In this document: positions 18,513 to 27,649 of the stretch, piece after piece
How the letters are laid out: every line of letters begins with the position of its first letter
How positions within the stretch are numbered: position 1 is the stretch's first letter
Assembly (NCBI GenBank): GCA_945905925.1
Contig: CAMDQN010000014.1
Coordinates: 1 to 64,000, forward strand
Reading direction: 5' to 3'
Source of the DNA: Singulisphaera sp. GP187
Lineage (GTDB): Bacteria > Planctomycetota > Planctomycetia > Gemmatales > Gemmataceae
Length of the DNA stretch: 64,000 nucleotides
Position numbers and translations under genes: made by a program
The notes under the pieces: generated by a model
Seen by the model: the letters and a program-made list of their open reading frames with translations, nothing else
The model's database searches: none
Told to the model about the DNA's origin: nothing

Positions 18513-20912
18513 TCACCTCACGGTGACGAAGTCATTATGGTTGATGAGCGCCTGCACCAGTTGCAGTCTCGTGCGCTTACCCTGCTCCGGTTCCGCCACG
18601 GCCTTCAGCGCGGCGCGTAACTCCGCGAGCGATTCGAGGCACGTCGCGAGTTCGTCCTTCGTGGGCGACGTACCCAGTACGGTCTCGAACGCGGCGGTCA
18701 CGAACTTCGCGTCGTCGGCGTCCTTCAACTTCGCGTGAAGCCGGTCGTTGATCTTCGCGGCCATCGTTTGCGCGAGCCGGCTGTTCCACAACGCGAGCGC
18801 CTGTTGCGGCACGATGCTCTCGCTGCGCCGGTAACACTCCAACACGTTCGCGTTGTCGAAGATGTCGAGCAGCTTGTTGTGGTCGTTGTGCGAGTGGAAG
18901 AAGTACATCGAGCGCCGGCGCGAGGCTTCTTGCGCCGCGGCCAGCACCGGCGGACCGCTCATTGTGGTGTCGAGTTCGCCGGCCAGGTGAAGTAGGCTGT
19001 CGCGAATCGCGTTCGCGTCGAGGCGCGTTGAGTTCATGCGCCACAATGCACGGTTCTCCGGGTCGATCCTCGCGCTTGCCTCGGCGTTCGCGCTGGAGGA
19101 AGAAAGGCGATAGACGTTGCTCGTCACCATCAGCTTGTGAAGGTGCTTGAGGCTCCACTTCTTCTCGGCGAACTCCACCGCGAGCCAATCCAACAGTTCG
19201 GGGTGCGTCGGCGAGCTACCCTTGCGGCCGAACTCGAACACGTTCGCCACGAGGGGCTTCCCGAAGTGCCGTAGCCACAGGTGATTCACTGCGACGCGAG
19301 CCGTCAGCGGGTTCTTCGCATCGCTGATCCAGTTCGCGAGCGAGCTGCGGCGCCCGGTGCTCGTCTCGGGATACGGGCGCGATTTCGATGCGGCGCTCTC
19401 CACGTTCGACTCGGCGCTCTTCACCGCGCCGCGGAGCGCGAGCGGAGCCTTCGTCGGATCCGCGAAGGCGTCTTCGAGGGCGGCGATTTCAGCTGCCAAT
19501 ACCGCGACCGCCCGATGATGTGGGGCGATTAGCGCGAGGCGCACCAGCACGAAGCGCCCGGCGTGAGTTGCTTCGGATTTTGCGAGGTTCGCGCGAGCGG
19601 CGACGATTTTCGTTTCCACCGCCACGCGATACGTCATCGCGATCTCCGGGCGGCGCAGTGGCTGGTACGCTTCTGGCGGCAGCTTCACCGGCGTAACCTT
19701 CAAGCCGTCGGGCTTAAGGAACTTTGGCAAATCGGGAAGCACGGCACGGTCCTTGTCCGGGTTGCGCTCGTCGCCGCGAATGTGAAATGGCGTTTTGACA
19801 TCGAGGTTGCAGTCGAACGCCCGCGGGATGCCGGCTTTGGTCGCGTCCGGTTCGCCCGGGATCAGATCGGTGCGCAGTTGGTACGGCTCGAAGATCGCGC
19901 GAAACTGGTAGTAGTCGGTTTGCTTGATCGGGTCGTACTTGTGATCGTGGCACTTGCAGCAGTTGAACGTGAGACCGAGGAATCCCTTACCCGAGTGTTC
20001 GACGACTTCGTCGAGCCACGACGTGCGGTTGAACAGGAAGTATGACCGCGCGAGGTAGCCGGTGGCGCGGAGCTTCTTCTCGTCGGTGGGGTACAGTTCG
20101 TCGGCCGCGAGCATCTGCCTGATCATCTCGGCGTAGCTGAGATCGGCGTTGAAGTTCTCGATGGTCCAGTCGCGCCAGTGCCAGATGTGCCGCTGGCTAT
20201 TGCGGAGTTCGGCGCCCAGTCCCCACCAGTCGGAATAGCGCCAGATGTCGAGGAAGTGCCTACCCCATCGCTCGCCATATTGTGGCGACGCGAGCAACGC
20301 ATCGACCACCTTCTCGTAGGCGTCGGGCGCGGCGTCCTTCACGAACGCTTCGGTCTGCTCCGCGGTGGGCGGCAGCCCGATGAGGTCGAGGTACACGCGG
20401 CGCAACAGCACACGCTGCTCAGCGGGAGCGACGGGCTTCAGCCCCAGTTCCTTCCACTTCGCTTGAACGAAGTGGTCTATGGGGTTCTCGTTAGCCGCAA
20501 GCCGAGGGCGAGCGTCTTTGACCGGCGCGCGAAAGGCCCAGTGCGCGAGCGGGTCCGGTTCGGGCGCGTCGTCGGCGGGCACCTTCGCGCCTTGCTCGAT
20601 CCACGCTTTCAGTTTCGCGATCTGTTCGGGCTTGAGGGCGTGGCCTTCCGGCGGCATCCGCTGCGCTTCGTTCTCGGCCGACACGCGCAGGATCAGTTCG
20701 CTGTCGTCGGGCTTACCGGGGATGATCACTTTGCCCTTCAGCAGATTGGCCCCGCTATCGACGCGCAGTTTCGCCTTCTGCGCGAGCGCGCCGTGGCACG
20801 CGTAGCACCGCTCTTGAAGGACCGGTTTCACGTCCTTGCGGTAATCGACCGGGTCCGCGGCCTGAGCGGAAAGGGGGAGCAACAACACAAGCGCGAAGCC
20901 GAGGAACCGCAT
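18513..20912 (-). CDS. PSD1 protein: planctomycete cytochrome c + DUF1549 + DUF1553
   Basis: 799 residues, exported (signal peptide ending SAQAAD). A haem-binding C-x-x-C-H occurs at residues 36-40 (CYACH) in the planctomycete cytochrome C domain. It is followed by MPPEGHALKPEQIAKLKAWIEQGA, which may supply the distal Met ligand. DUF1549 covers about 130-350 (YLDLIGLPPTAEQTEAFV, YGERWGRHFLDIWRYSDWWG, CCKCHDHKYDPI with a second CxxCH). DUF1553 follows (LANWISDAKNPLTARVAVNHLW, IVPQQALALWNS). An electron-transfer or polymer-degrading role has been suggested for the family but is unproven. I started at the ATG preceding the signal peptide. The open frame continues upstream to 21368 and overlaps the NtrC gene, so that part is not coding. 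Confidence 0.92.
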   Translation of the reverse strand: MRFLGFALVLLLPLSAQAADPVDYRKDVKPVLQERCYACHGALAQKAKLRVDSGANLLKGKVIIPGKPDDSELILRVSAENEAQRMPPEGHALKPEQIAKLKAWIEQGAKVPADDAPEPDPLAHWAFRAPVKDARPRLAANENPIDHFVQAKWKELGLKPVAPAEQRVLLRRVYLDLIGLPPTAEQTEAFVKDAAPDAYEKVVDALLASPQYGERWGRHFLDIWRYSDWWGLGAELRNSQRHIWHWRDWTIENFNADLSYAEMIRQMLAADELYPTDEKKLRATGYLARSYFLFNRTSWLDEVVEHSGKGFLGLTFNCCKCHDHKYDPIKQTDYYQFRAIFEPYQLRTDLIPGEPDATKAGIPRAFDCNLDVKTPFHIRGDERNPDKDRAVLPDLPKFLKPDGLKVTPVKLPPEAYQPLRRPEIAMTYRVAVETKIVAARANLAKSEATHAGRFVLVRLALIAPHHRAVAVLAAEIAALEDAFADPTKAPLALRGAVKSAESNVESAASKSRPYPETSTGRRSSLANWISDAKNPLTARVAVNHLWLRHFGKPLVANVFEFGRKGSSPTHPELLDWLAVEFAEKKWSLKHLHKLMVTSNVYRLSSSSANAEASARIDPENRALWRMNSTRLDANAIRDSLLHLAGELDTTMSGPPVLAAAQEASRRRSMYFFHSHNDHNKLLDIFDNANVLECYRRSESIVPQQALALWNSRLAQTMAAKINDRLHAKLKDADDAKFVTAAFETVLGTSPTKDELATCLESLAELRAALKAVAEPEQGKRTRLQLVQALINHNDFVTVR

Positions 20913-21105
20913 GTCGAGAGTTCCAGCGAAGGTGAGCCAGAGGCGGGCAGGTTGAATCAGGGTAAGCGATCCGCGTTCGCGTTGCAAGAAACACGCACCA
21001 AGCAGGCCGATTCCGGCTCGCGTGCTGTTGTGTGTCGCCCTGGAGCTTATGATGAGTTGTGAGCTTGCCCGCGGACGGAAAAGCAGAAGACACGAGCGGA
21101 CCCAC

Positions 21106-22542
21106 ATGCCACATTCCGTACTCATCATCGACGACGAGGAGCCGATCGCGTGGGCGCTGCGGCGGGCGTTCGAGCGCGAGAAGCACCGCGTCGAAGTGGC
21201 CGCGACCGCCGAAGACGGACTCGCGAAGGCGAAACTGAACCCGCCCGACGTGATCTTTCTCGACGTGCGGTTGCCCGGCATGGACGGCCTCACGGCGCTC
21301 GGCGAACTGAAGAAGCTAGCCCCGCGTGCGGCGGTCGTGGTCATCACCGCGCACGGGAACCTGAACACCGCGGTGAAGGCCGTCGAGGGTGGCGCGTTCG
21401 ATTACCTCGCGAAGCCGTTCGAGCTGGCGCAAGCGATCGACGCCGCCAAGCGGGCGCTCTCGAACCGCGGCGCGAAGGAAGACTCGGAGGGCTTACGCCC
21501 CCCGCTCGCCGAAGAAGACAATACCCCCGACGCGATCATCGGCCGCAGTCCCGCGATGCAGACCGTGTTCAAGCGGATCGCGCTGGTCGCGCCGACGATG
21601 GCGTGCGTACTCATCACCGGCGAAAGCGGCACCGGCAAGGAACTCGTCGCGCGTGCGGTCCACGCGAACAGCCCGCGGCGTGGCAAGCCGTTCATCGCGG
21701 CGCACGTCGCGGCGTACAACCCGAACCTTGTCGAGAGCGAGTTGTTCGGGCACGTCAAAGGCGCGTTCACGGGCGCGGACCGGGCGCGCGACGGTCTGCT
21801 GAAACTCGCCGACGGCGGCACCGTGTTCCTCGACGAACTCGCGGACATCCCACTTCCGGTGCAGGCGAAGTTGCTCCGCGTGCTCGAGCGCCAAGAAGTG
21901 CAACCGGTCGGCGGGAGCGAGTCGCAATTCGTGGACGTGCGCATCGTCTCCGCGACGCACGCGAACCTTTCGGACGCCGTGCGCGAAGGGAAGTTCAGGA
22001 ACGACTTGTTCTTCCGGTTGAACGTGTACCCGATTCACCTGCCACCGCTGCGCGACCGCGTGGACGACATCCCGGCACTCGCCGAGCACTTCCTCCGCAA
22101 GTTCGGCGTGGCGAACCCCGCCGGTGCGATTCCCGCGGACACGCTCGCGTTCCTGAAATCGCGCCCGTGGCCGGGGAACGTGCGCGAACTTCGCAACGCG
22201 ATTGAACACGCCGCGATCGAATCGCGCGGCGCGGCGCGGCGACCCGAGCATTTCCCCGAACCGAGCACCGCGACCGGCCCGGCCTCGACCGTCGAGCGGA
22301 TGCGATCGCTGGTCGCGGAGTGGGTGCGTGAGCAGGTGCAGGCTCTCGAAGGGCGCGAACCCGCCGACCTTCACCTGAAGTTGATCGAAGCGGTCGAACC
22401 GGCCGTTCTGGACGAAGTGTTACGGCAGGTGGACGGCAACCGGCTCGTCGCGGCCCGCTGGCTCGGCCTCGCGCGCGCGACGGTCCGCAAGCTGATCCGG
22501 AAATACCACCCCGAGAGCGCGGAACCCGACGGGGATGAATAA
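21106..22542 (+). CDS. NtrC-type sigma-54-dependent response regulator
   Basis: Activates sigma-54 promoters after phosphorylation. 478 residues. Receiver domain 1-120 with acidic pocket IIDDEE, phosphoacceptor Asp53 in FLDVRLPGMDG and the conserved Lys in AKPF. The AAA+ domain spans about 145-385, with Walker A GESGTGKE and the sigma-54 contact loop GAFTGA within ESELFGHVKGAFTGAD. A Fis-type HTH lies at the C-terminus (DEVLRQVDGNRLVAARWLGLARATVRKLIRKY). The linker (127-136) is encoded by a 25-bp palindromic element at 21486-21510. No cognate histidine kinase is next to it. Divergent to the PSD1 gene. The S9 peptidase follows 101 bp later, and a regulatory link to it is unproven. Confidence 0.94.
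   Translation: MPHSVLIIDDEEPIAWALRRAFEREKHRVEVAATAEDGLAKAKLNPPDVIFLDVRLPGMDGLTALGELKKLAPRAAVVVITAHGNLNTAVKAVEGGAFDYLAKPFELAQAIDAAKRALSNRGAKEDSEGLRPPLAEEDNTPDAIIGRSPAMQTVFKRIALVAPTMACVLITGESGTGKELVARAVHANSPRRGKPFIAAHVAAYNPNLVESELFGHVKGAFTGADRARDGLLKLADGGTVFLDELADIPLPVQAKLLRVLERQEVQPVGGSESQFVDVRIVSATHANLSDAVREGKFRNDLFFRLNVYPIHLPPLRDRVDDIPALAEHFLRKFGVANPAGAIPADTLAFLKSRPWPGNVRELRNAIEHAAIESRGAARRPEHFPEPSTATGPASTVERMRSLVAEWVREQVQALEGREPADLHLKLIEAVEPAVLDEVLRQVDGNRLVAARWLGLARATVRKLIRKYHPESAEPDGDE
21486..21510 (-). repeat. 25-bp palindromic element in the REC-AAA+ linker
   Basis: The minus strand reads GGCGAGCGGGGGGCGTAAGC then CCTCC. It is the same unit as those inside the Hsp70-like gene (59964-59988, 60597-60621) and between genes at 26199-26223. 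In the NtrC frame it encodes EGLRPPLA. Confidence 0.9.
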
Positions 22543-22643
22543 TCCGCCCCTTCAGGTCGGACGCTAAACCTTCCTTGTGGGTTGTTGATTCGCTCTCGCC
22601 GCGCTGTTCCAATTCATTCCCTTGCCACCCACGAGGAATCTTC

Positions 22644-24683
22644 ATGCGCCGTTTGCTTCCCTTTTTTGTCCTTCTCGTTGCAGCGGCGCGCCTCACCGCC
22701 GCGCCACCTGAAAGAACACACGACATCGTTCCCGCTGACTACGCAAGCGTGAACGCGATTACCGAAATCGCGCTCTCGCCGGACGGCAAACAGGTCGCGT
22801 ACTGCCTCGCGACGTGGGACAAGAAAAGCGACCGCCGCGCCACGGAACTGTGGGTCGTGGACACCGACGGCAAGGGCAAGCCGAAGCAACTCACCACTGA
22901 TCGGGCGAACGACCGGCACCCGAAATGGAGCGCCGATGGGAAGGCGATCTACGTTCTGTCGGACCGCAAGAGGAAGGACGACACGAAGGGCATTACGCGG
23001 GTGTGGAAGATCTGGCTGGACGGCGTCATGCCGCCGGTCGCGGCCTCCCCCGATAGCCGTGAACCCGTCACCGGGTTCGACTACGCACCGAAGATCGACC
23101 GCATCTATTACGCGTACGACGCGACCGCCACCGACAAGGACGACTTCTCCGCGCTCCGTGAGAAGTTCGGCAAGATCGACTACGGCCACGGGAAGCGCAC
23201 CGTCAGCGAGATGTACATGAACAACGACGATGGCGTCCCGGAGAAGGTGTTCGCCGGCAACCGATACATCCGCGAGTTCGCGGTCACGCGAGACGGCAAG
23301 CGAATCGCGATGGTCAGCGCAATCGACGACTCGGTGGTGAAGTCCGAGGGCGAGTCGCGCGTCGATGTGTGGGAGGCTGGCAAGATCATCACGCCACCCA
23401 CCGACGTGTACCGCGCGAAGGCCGCGAGTCCGTATGCGTGGCTCGAAAACCTCGCGTGGAACCCGGACGGCACCAAGTACGCGTTCTGCTGCATCCACGA
23501 CGCGTACCCGGCGGAAGTCATCCTCGGCGAGTTGAAGGAAGGGAAGTGGACGACGAAGCGATTAAAACGCGTGGCAAACGCACAGAAAACTCCGTTCCAA
23601 GTTCGAGGCTATGGGTCTCCGTTAAAATGGGTTGATGCGACCCGCCTCAGTTTCCTCGAAGAGTCGGCGGGCACGGTTGGTTGGTTAGGAGTTGATGTCG
23701 AACGCGGGGACACGGTTGTGAATTCTGGCACGAGCGAGGTCATCTACGCCTTCGATCGTTTGCCGGGGGCCAAGATAGCAGCCTTTGTGAGTGGCTCATA
23801 TCAAGGATTCCCGATGCTCCGCCGTGGTTGGAACGCGGAGGATGTTTTGCTGGACCCGAACCCGCACACCGCGACTTGGAAGTTCCCGACCATCTCGCAC
23901 GTCACCTGGAAGGCACCGGACGGCGTCAGCGTCGGCGGGCCGCTCGAACTGCCGCACGGCTGGAAGAAAGGCGACAAGCCGCTGCCGCTGGTCGTCGCGA
24001 TCCACGGCGGGCCGACCACCGCGAGCTACAACGATCAGCGGTTCGACCCGCACAACGGACGGCTCTACTTCGCCGCGAAGGGCTACGCGGTGCTGTGCCC
24101 CAACTATCGCGGCTCCACCGGCTACGGCGACAAATTCCTCACCGACCTCGTTGGCAACGAAAACGACATCGAAGTGAAGGACATCATCGCGGGGATTCAA
24201 CACCTCATCAAAGAAGGCATCGCGGACCCGGAGCGCATCGCGGTCATGGGCTGGTCGAACGGCGGCTACCTCACGAACTGTCTCATCGCGCTCAAGAACC
24301 CCGCGGTGAAGATCAAGGCCGCGAGCAGCGGAGCCGGGATTCTCGACACGGTCGCGGAGTGGGGCTTCAACGACGAACCCGCATACCCGATGGTGTTCAA
24401 GAAGGGTCCGCCGTGGGAACAGCCTGAACTCTACAAGAAGTCGTCGCCGATCTACGGCATCGGCAACGTGACAACGCCCACACTCATTCATGTGGGCGGG
24501 AACGACGTGCGCTGCCCGCCGGGTCACAGCCGCATGCTGTACCGCGCGCTCAAGGAGTACAAGAACGTGCCGACACAACTGTGTGAGTACCCGGGCCAAC
24601 CGCACGGGCTGGGCACGCTCACGTTCCGCACCGCGAAGATGGAATGGGATCTCGCGTGGTTCGAGAAGTACCTGAAGAAGTGA
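22644..24683 (+). CDS. S9 family prolyl oligopeptidase-like peptidase
   Basis: Exported serine peptidase of 679 residues with signal peptide MRRLLPFFVLLVAAARLTAA. An N-terminal WD40-like propeller (SPDGKQVAYCLA, RHPKWSADGKAIYVLS) covers most of the first 400 residues. The C-terminal alpha/beta-hydrolase domain has VVAIHGGPTTAS and the nucleophile in GWSNGGY (Ser about 537). The Asp follows in GGNDVRCPPG and the His in GQPHGLG. It should cleave short peptides, acylaminoacyl- or dipeptidyl-type. ATG at 22644 heads the signal peptide. Codon use shifts to a lower third-position GC between about 23560 and 23830 inside the propeller. Confidence 0.93.
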   Translation: MRRLLPFFVLLVAAARLTAAPPERTHDIVPADYASVNAITEIALSPDGKQVAYCLATWDKKSDRRATELWVVDTDGKGKPKQLTTDRANDRHPKWSADGKAIYVLSDRKRKDDTKGITRVWKIWLDGVMPPVAASPDSREPVTGFDYAPKIDRIYYAYDATATDKDDFSALREKFGKIDYGHGKRTVSEMYMNNDDGVPEKVFAGNRYIREFAVTRDGKRIAMVSAIDDSVVKSEGESRVDVWEAGKIITPPTDVYRAKAASPYAWLENLAWNPDGTKYAFCCIHDAYPAEVILGELKEGKWTTKRLKRVANAQKTPFQVRGYGSPLKWVDATRLSFLEESAGTVGWLGVDVERGDTVVNSGTSEVIYAFDRLPGAKIAAFVSGSYQGFPMLRRGWNAEDVLLDPNPHTATWKFPTISHVTWKAPDGVSVGGPLELPHGWKKGDKPLPLVVAIHGGPTTASYNDQRFDPHNGRLYFAAKGYAVLCPNYRGSTGYGDKFLTDLVGNENDIEVKDIIAGIQHLIKEGIADPERIAVMGWSNGGYLTNCLIALKNPAVKIKAASSGAGILDTVAEWGFNDEPAYPMVFKKGPPWEQPELYKKSSPIYGIGNVTTPTLIHVGGNDVRCPPGHSRMLYRALKEYKNVPTQLCEYPGQPHGLGTLTFRTAKMEWDLAWFEKYLKK

Positions 24684-24691
24684 TCTGGGCG

Positions 24692-24714
24692 TACCCCGAC
24701 CGCAAGGCCGGGTG
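24692..24714 (+). repeat. ACCCCG-CAAGGCCGGG palindrome, copy 1
   Basis: Lies in the gap between the convergent S9 peptidase and nhaA stops and could form a bidirectional terminator. An inverted copy lies at 24757-24785 inside the last codons of nhaA. Confidence 0.65.
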
Positions 24715-24715
24715 T

Positions 24716-26104
24716 TCACACTGCCCTCGCGCTTCCCGCCGTCTCACCTGTGTCCGCACCCCCGGCCTTGTGGCCGGGGTTCGGTCGTAAGGTCCACACC
24801 AACACTCCGACACCGACCAGCGCGCTGAGCACGGAGCCGAGCAGGATGCCGATCTTCGCGTCCGCGAGCAGGGGTTCGTCTCCCTTGAACGCCAACCCCG
24901 CGACGAACAACGACATCGTGAACCCGATCCCCGCGAGGAACCCACCACCGAGCAAGACGGGCCACGTCACGCCATGCGGCAACTTCGCGATACCGAGCTT
25001 CACGGCGGCGAAGCTGAACAGCATCACGCCGATCGGCTTGCCCAAGAACAGTCCCAGCATCACCGCGACCGACACTGGTTCGGTGACCGCTTTCAACTCG
25101 ATGTGAACGCCCGCGTTCGCCAGCGCGAACAGCGGCATGATCGCGAACCCGACCCACGGGTGCAACCGGTGTTCGAGGCGTTCCAGGGGCGACACGCTCT
25201 CCTTCGCGGCGAACGCCATTAGCTCCAGTTCATCCACGTCCGGCCCCGCGTGGTCTTCCGCCAAACTCGCCTGGAGGTCGGCGACCGATAGGCGGAGCGC
25301 GTCGCGCCCGACCCACACGGACGCAGGCGTGAGCAGCCCGAGCATCACGCCCGCGACCGTCGGATGAACACCCGACTTGTAAACTGCCAGCCAGATCAGT
25401 GCGCCCGCCAGAATGTAAACAGGAACGGCGCGCACGCCAGCGCGGGCGAGGAGGCGAACCCCCGCGAAGCCGCAAGCGGCTGCGGCCAACATCGCCCAAT
25501 TCAACCCCGTGCTGTAGAACGCGGCGATCACGATGACGGCGCCAATGTCGTCGGCGATGGCGAGAGACAACAGCATGATCTTCAACCCAAACGGGACTCG
25601 CTTACCGAGCACAGCCATGATGCCGACGACGAACGCGATGTCCGTTGCCATCGGCACGCCCCATCCGCGGAATGCCGGTTCGCTGAAGTGGTTCACCTGT
25701 ATCGCCATGTAGATGCCGGCAGGCACGAGCATGCCGCCGAGCGCCGCGACCAGCGGCAACGCCGCTTTGCGAGCGTCACGCAGTTCGCCCGCGACCAGTT
25801 CGCGCTTGATCTCCAAGCCGACGACGAAGAAGAAGATCGTCATCAGCACGTCGTTGACGACAAAGTGACCGAGGTCGCCGCCGAGTTCCCAACCGCCGAT
25901 TTGGAGGCGAACCGACGTGTGCCAAAACGCGTGGTAGAGGGGTGCGGCGAAGCTGTTCGCCAACACGAGGGCGAACAACGTGCAGACGAGCAGCACGAAG
26001 CCGCTCGCGGACTCGATCTGAAGGAACTGCGCGAGCGGGCGTGCGAACCTGCGGATCGGAGCGACGGGTAGGTGCGGGCTGGTGCGACGATCGGGATGGG
26101 ACAT
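24716..26104 (-). CDS. nhaA: Na+/H+ antiporter NhaA
   Basis: Inner-membrane antiporter that exports Na+ in exchange for protons, active in pH and salt homeostasis. 462 residues with about 11-12 hydrophobic helices. Diagnostic stretches are IFFFVVGLEIKREL, PMATDIAFVVGIMAVLG and LSLAIADDIGAVIVIA, whose adjacent Asp pair binds the ion. VYKSGVHPTVAGVMLG, FALANAGV, LGLFLGKPIGV and GIGFTMSLFVA are also present. Longer than E. coli NhaA (388) at both ends. The last 20 residues (RPNPGHKAGGADTG...) include a translated copy of a palindromic repeat. Next to a PQQ-like gene on the same strand but separated by repeats, so probably its own unit. Confidence 0.96.
   Translation of the reverse strand: MSHPDRRTSPHLPVAPIRRFARPLAQFLQIESASGFVLLVCTLFALVLANSFAAPLYHAFWHTSVRLQIGGWELGGDLGHFVVNDVLMTIFFFVVGLEIKRELVAGELRDARKAALPLVAALGGMLVPAGIYMAIQVNHFSEPAFRGWGVPMATDIAFVVGIMAVLGKRVPFGLKIMLLSLAIADDIGAVIVIAAFYSTGLNWAMLAAAACGFAGVRLLARAGVRAVPVYILAGALIWLAVYKSGVHPTVAGVMLGLLTPASVWVGRDALRLSVADLQASLAEDHAGPDVDELELMAFAAKESVSPLERLEHRLHPWVGFAIMPLFALANAGVHIELKAVTEPVSVAVMLGLFLGKPIGVMLFSFAAVKLGIAKLPHGVTWPVLLGGGFLAGIGFTMSLFVAGLAFKGDEPLLADAKIGILLGSVLSALVGVGVLVWTLRPNPGHKAGGADTGETAGSARAV
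24757..24785 (-). repeat. Palindromic element within the nhaA C-terminal tail
   Basis: The minus strand reads CCGAACCCCGGCCACAAGGC followed by CGGGGGTGC, the inverted relative of 24692-24714. It is translated as PNPGHKAGGA after the last transmembrane helix. Confidence 0.8.
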
Positions 26105-26124
26105 TGGCGGTTTTGTTTGGTATC

Positions 26125-26223
26125 GGCAAGCGGGGGCGTCAGCCCCCTGGTAGAACCAACACGATCACTCCACGACCGCGAATGTGGAGAACTCGAAACG
26201 GGGGCTTACGCCCCCGCTCGCCT
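26125..26223. repeat. Pair of short palindromic elements in opposite orientation
   Basis: 26125-26150 (GGCAAGCGGGGGCGTCAGCC...) and 26199-26223 (CGGGGGCTTACGCCCCCGCT...) are inverted copies of the 25-bp unit seen inside the NtrC and Hsp70-like genes. They flank about 50 bp of unrelated sequence between the PQQ-like gene stop and the nhaA start. Confidence 0.85.
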
Positions 26224-26229
26224 AGACAA

Positions 26230-27546
26230 TCACTTCTTCGTGATCGCGTAGAGGTGCGTCTTCGTTCGCAGGAACAACTCGTCGCCAACGATCGCGGGCG
26301 AGGCCATGAAGGTGCCGTCGAGCCGGTTCTCCGCAAGCAGTTCGTAGGTCTTGCCAGCCTTGACCACGAACGTCTTGGCGTCCTGGTTCTTACCGCCCTG
26401 GTTGCAGAAGTACACGTTGCCGTTGGCGAACACCGGCGACGCGGAGAACTCGCCGTCAAGCCGCTCGCTCCACAACACCTTGCCGGTCGCGGCCTCCAGG
26501 CACGATGCGATGCCGTTGTCGGTCACCATGAACACCAAGTCCCCGGCCACGAGGACCGACGACCGCACCGACGCGCCCTTCGGCATCTGCCACACGAGGG
26601 CTTCCTTCGGCACGGCGCCTTTCAGCCCTTCGGCCTTCACCGCGAACAGCTTCCCGGTATGACCACTGTTAAGGAACAGGGAGCCGTTCGACATGATCGG
26701 GCGTGCGGAGCCGTTCATCCCGCCGTGCGTGAACCGCCACAGTTCGTCGCCGGTCTTCGGGTCGTAGCCCATTGTGCATTCCGCCGACGGGCAGACGAGT
26801 TGCGGCTTGCCATCGATCGTAAGCAGCGCGGGCGTGGCGTAGCCCTTCTTGTGGTCACCATCCGCCGGGCCGGGGCCATACTTGATCTGCCGGTCCGTCT
26901 TCCACACCGTCTTGCCGGTCGACTTGTCGAGCGCCACGACGTACTGCAAATCGGCGCCGTCGAGAATGAGGTAAAGGAGATCGCCGTATACGGCGGGCGA
27001 CGAGCCGGGACCGCGGAAGTGGTCGCACTTAAGGTCCGTGCGTTCCCACAGCACCTTACCGCTAACCGTGTCCACGCAGAATGTGCCGTGGCTGCTGAAG
27101 TGCGCGTACAGCCGGCCGGTTTCGATGAACGGTGTTGGGGACGCGTAGGTGTTGAATGGGTGGCAGTACAGCGGTTTCTGCTCGGTGCGCAGTTTCACGT
27201 CGTGTAGCACCTTCCCGGTCTTGCGGTCGGCACACACCGCGTAGAAAGTGACCTCCTTGACCGCGTTGGCTGGCGGCCCGCCCTTCTTCGGGGCCGGTGC
27301 CGTTTCCATCACCTCTTCCGAGGTGGTGACCCATACCTGGTCGCCCAGCACGACTGGGGACGAGTGGCCCTTGCCGTGGATTGCGGTCTTCCAGGCGACG
27401 TTTTCCTTCTCGCTCCACTTGGTGGGAGCGTTCTTGCCGGGCGCGTGTCCGTCACCGGTGCCGCGGAAGCCGGGCCACGAGTCGGTGGCGAAACTCAGTG
27501 TCGCGACGAAGAAAGCGAAGGCAGAAAGCAGCAAGCGAGTGCGCAT
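26230..27546 (-). CDS. Secreted PQQ-like beta-propeller protein
   Basis: 438 residues with a signal peptide (MRTRLLLSAFAFFVATLSFA) followed by WPGFRGTGDGHAPGKNAPTKWSEKENVAW, the usual opening of planctomycete outer-membrane-type PQQ-like propellers. Propeller blades recur as GKVLWERTDL, GKTVWKTDRQI, GDELWRFTHGG and GKVLWSERLDGEFSASPV. It has no PQQ-dehydrogenase catalytic Asp pattern that I can identify, so a scaffolding or binding role is as likely as enzyme activity. ATG at 27546 chosen because the signal peptide starts there. An upstream ATG at 27576 adds only ten residues. Confidence 0.88.
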   Translation of the reverse strand: MRTRLLLSAFAFFVATLSFATDSWPGFRGTGDGHAPGKNAPTKWSEKENVAWKTAIHGKGHSSPVVLGDQVWVTTSEEVMETAPAPKKGGPPANAVKEVTFYAVCADRKTGKVLHDVKLRTEQKPLYCHPFNTYASPTPFIETGRLYAHFSSHGTFCVDTVSGKVLWERTDLKCDHFRGPGSSPAVYGDLLYLILDGADLQYVVALDKSTGKTVWKTDRQIKYGPGPADGDHKKGYATPALLTIDGKPQLVCPSAECTMGYDPKTGDELWRFTHGGMNGSARPIMSNGSLFLNSGHTGKLFAVKAEGLKGAVPKEALVWQMPKGASVRSSVLVAGDLVFMVTDNGIASCLEAATGKVLWSERLDGEFSASPVFANGNVYFCNQGGKNQDAKTFVVKAGKTYELLAENRLDGTFMASPAIVGDELFLRTKTHLYAITKK

Positions 27547-27649
27547 GAGGTGGGTTCCGGTTAGGCGGGGAATCACTTCAGCCTACCGCGAAGATATATG
27601 GGTTACAACGGACAAGCGGCACGCGAATGGGTACATTGTGGGCACAACA

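Noticed and set aside
20913-21368. N-terminal extension of the PSD1 frame
   Set aside because: It overlaps the NtrC gene and lacks a signal peptide. The ATG at 20912 begins a clean signal peptide.
23828-24427. Second long frame overlapping the S9 peptidase
   Set aside because: Its translation is arginine-rich and motif-free, while the S9 frame carries the catalytic triad in the same region.
25462-25485. GCCGC-GCGGC palindrome inside nhaA
   Set aside because: It matches the intergenic family, but the helix-containing segment has the same length as E. coli NhaA when aligned by eye, so no residues appear to be inserted. Chance codon choice in an alanine-rich helix is enough.
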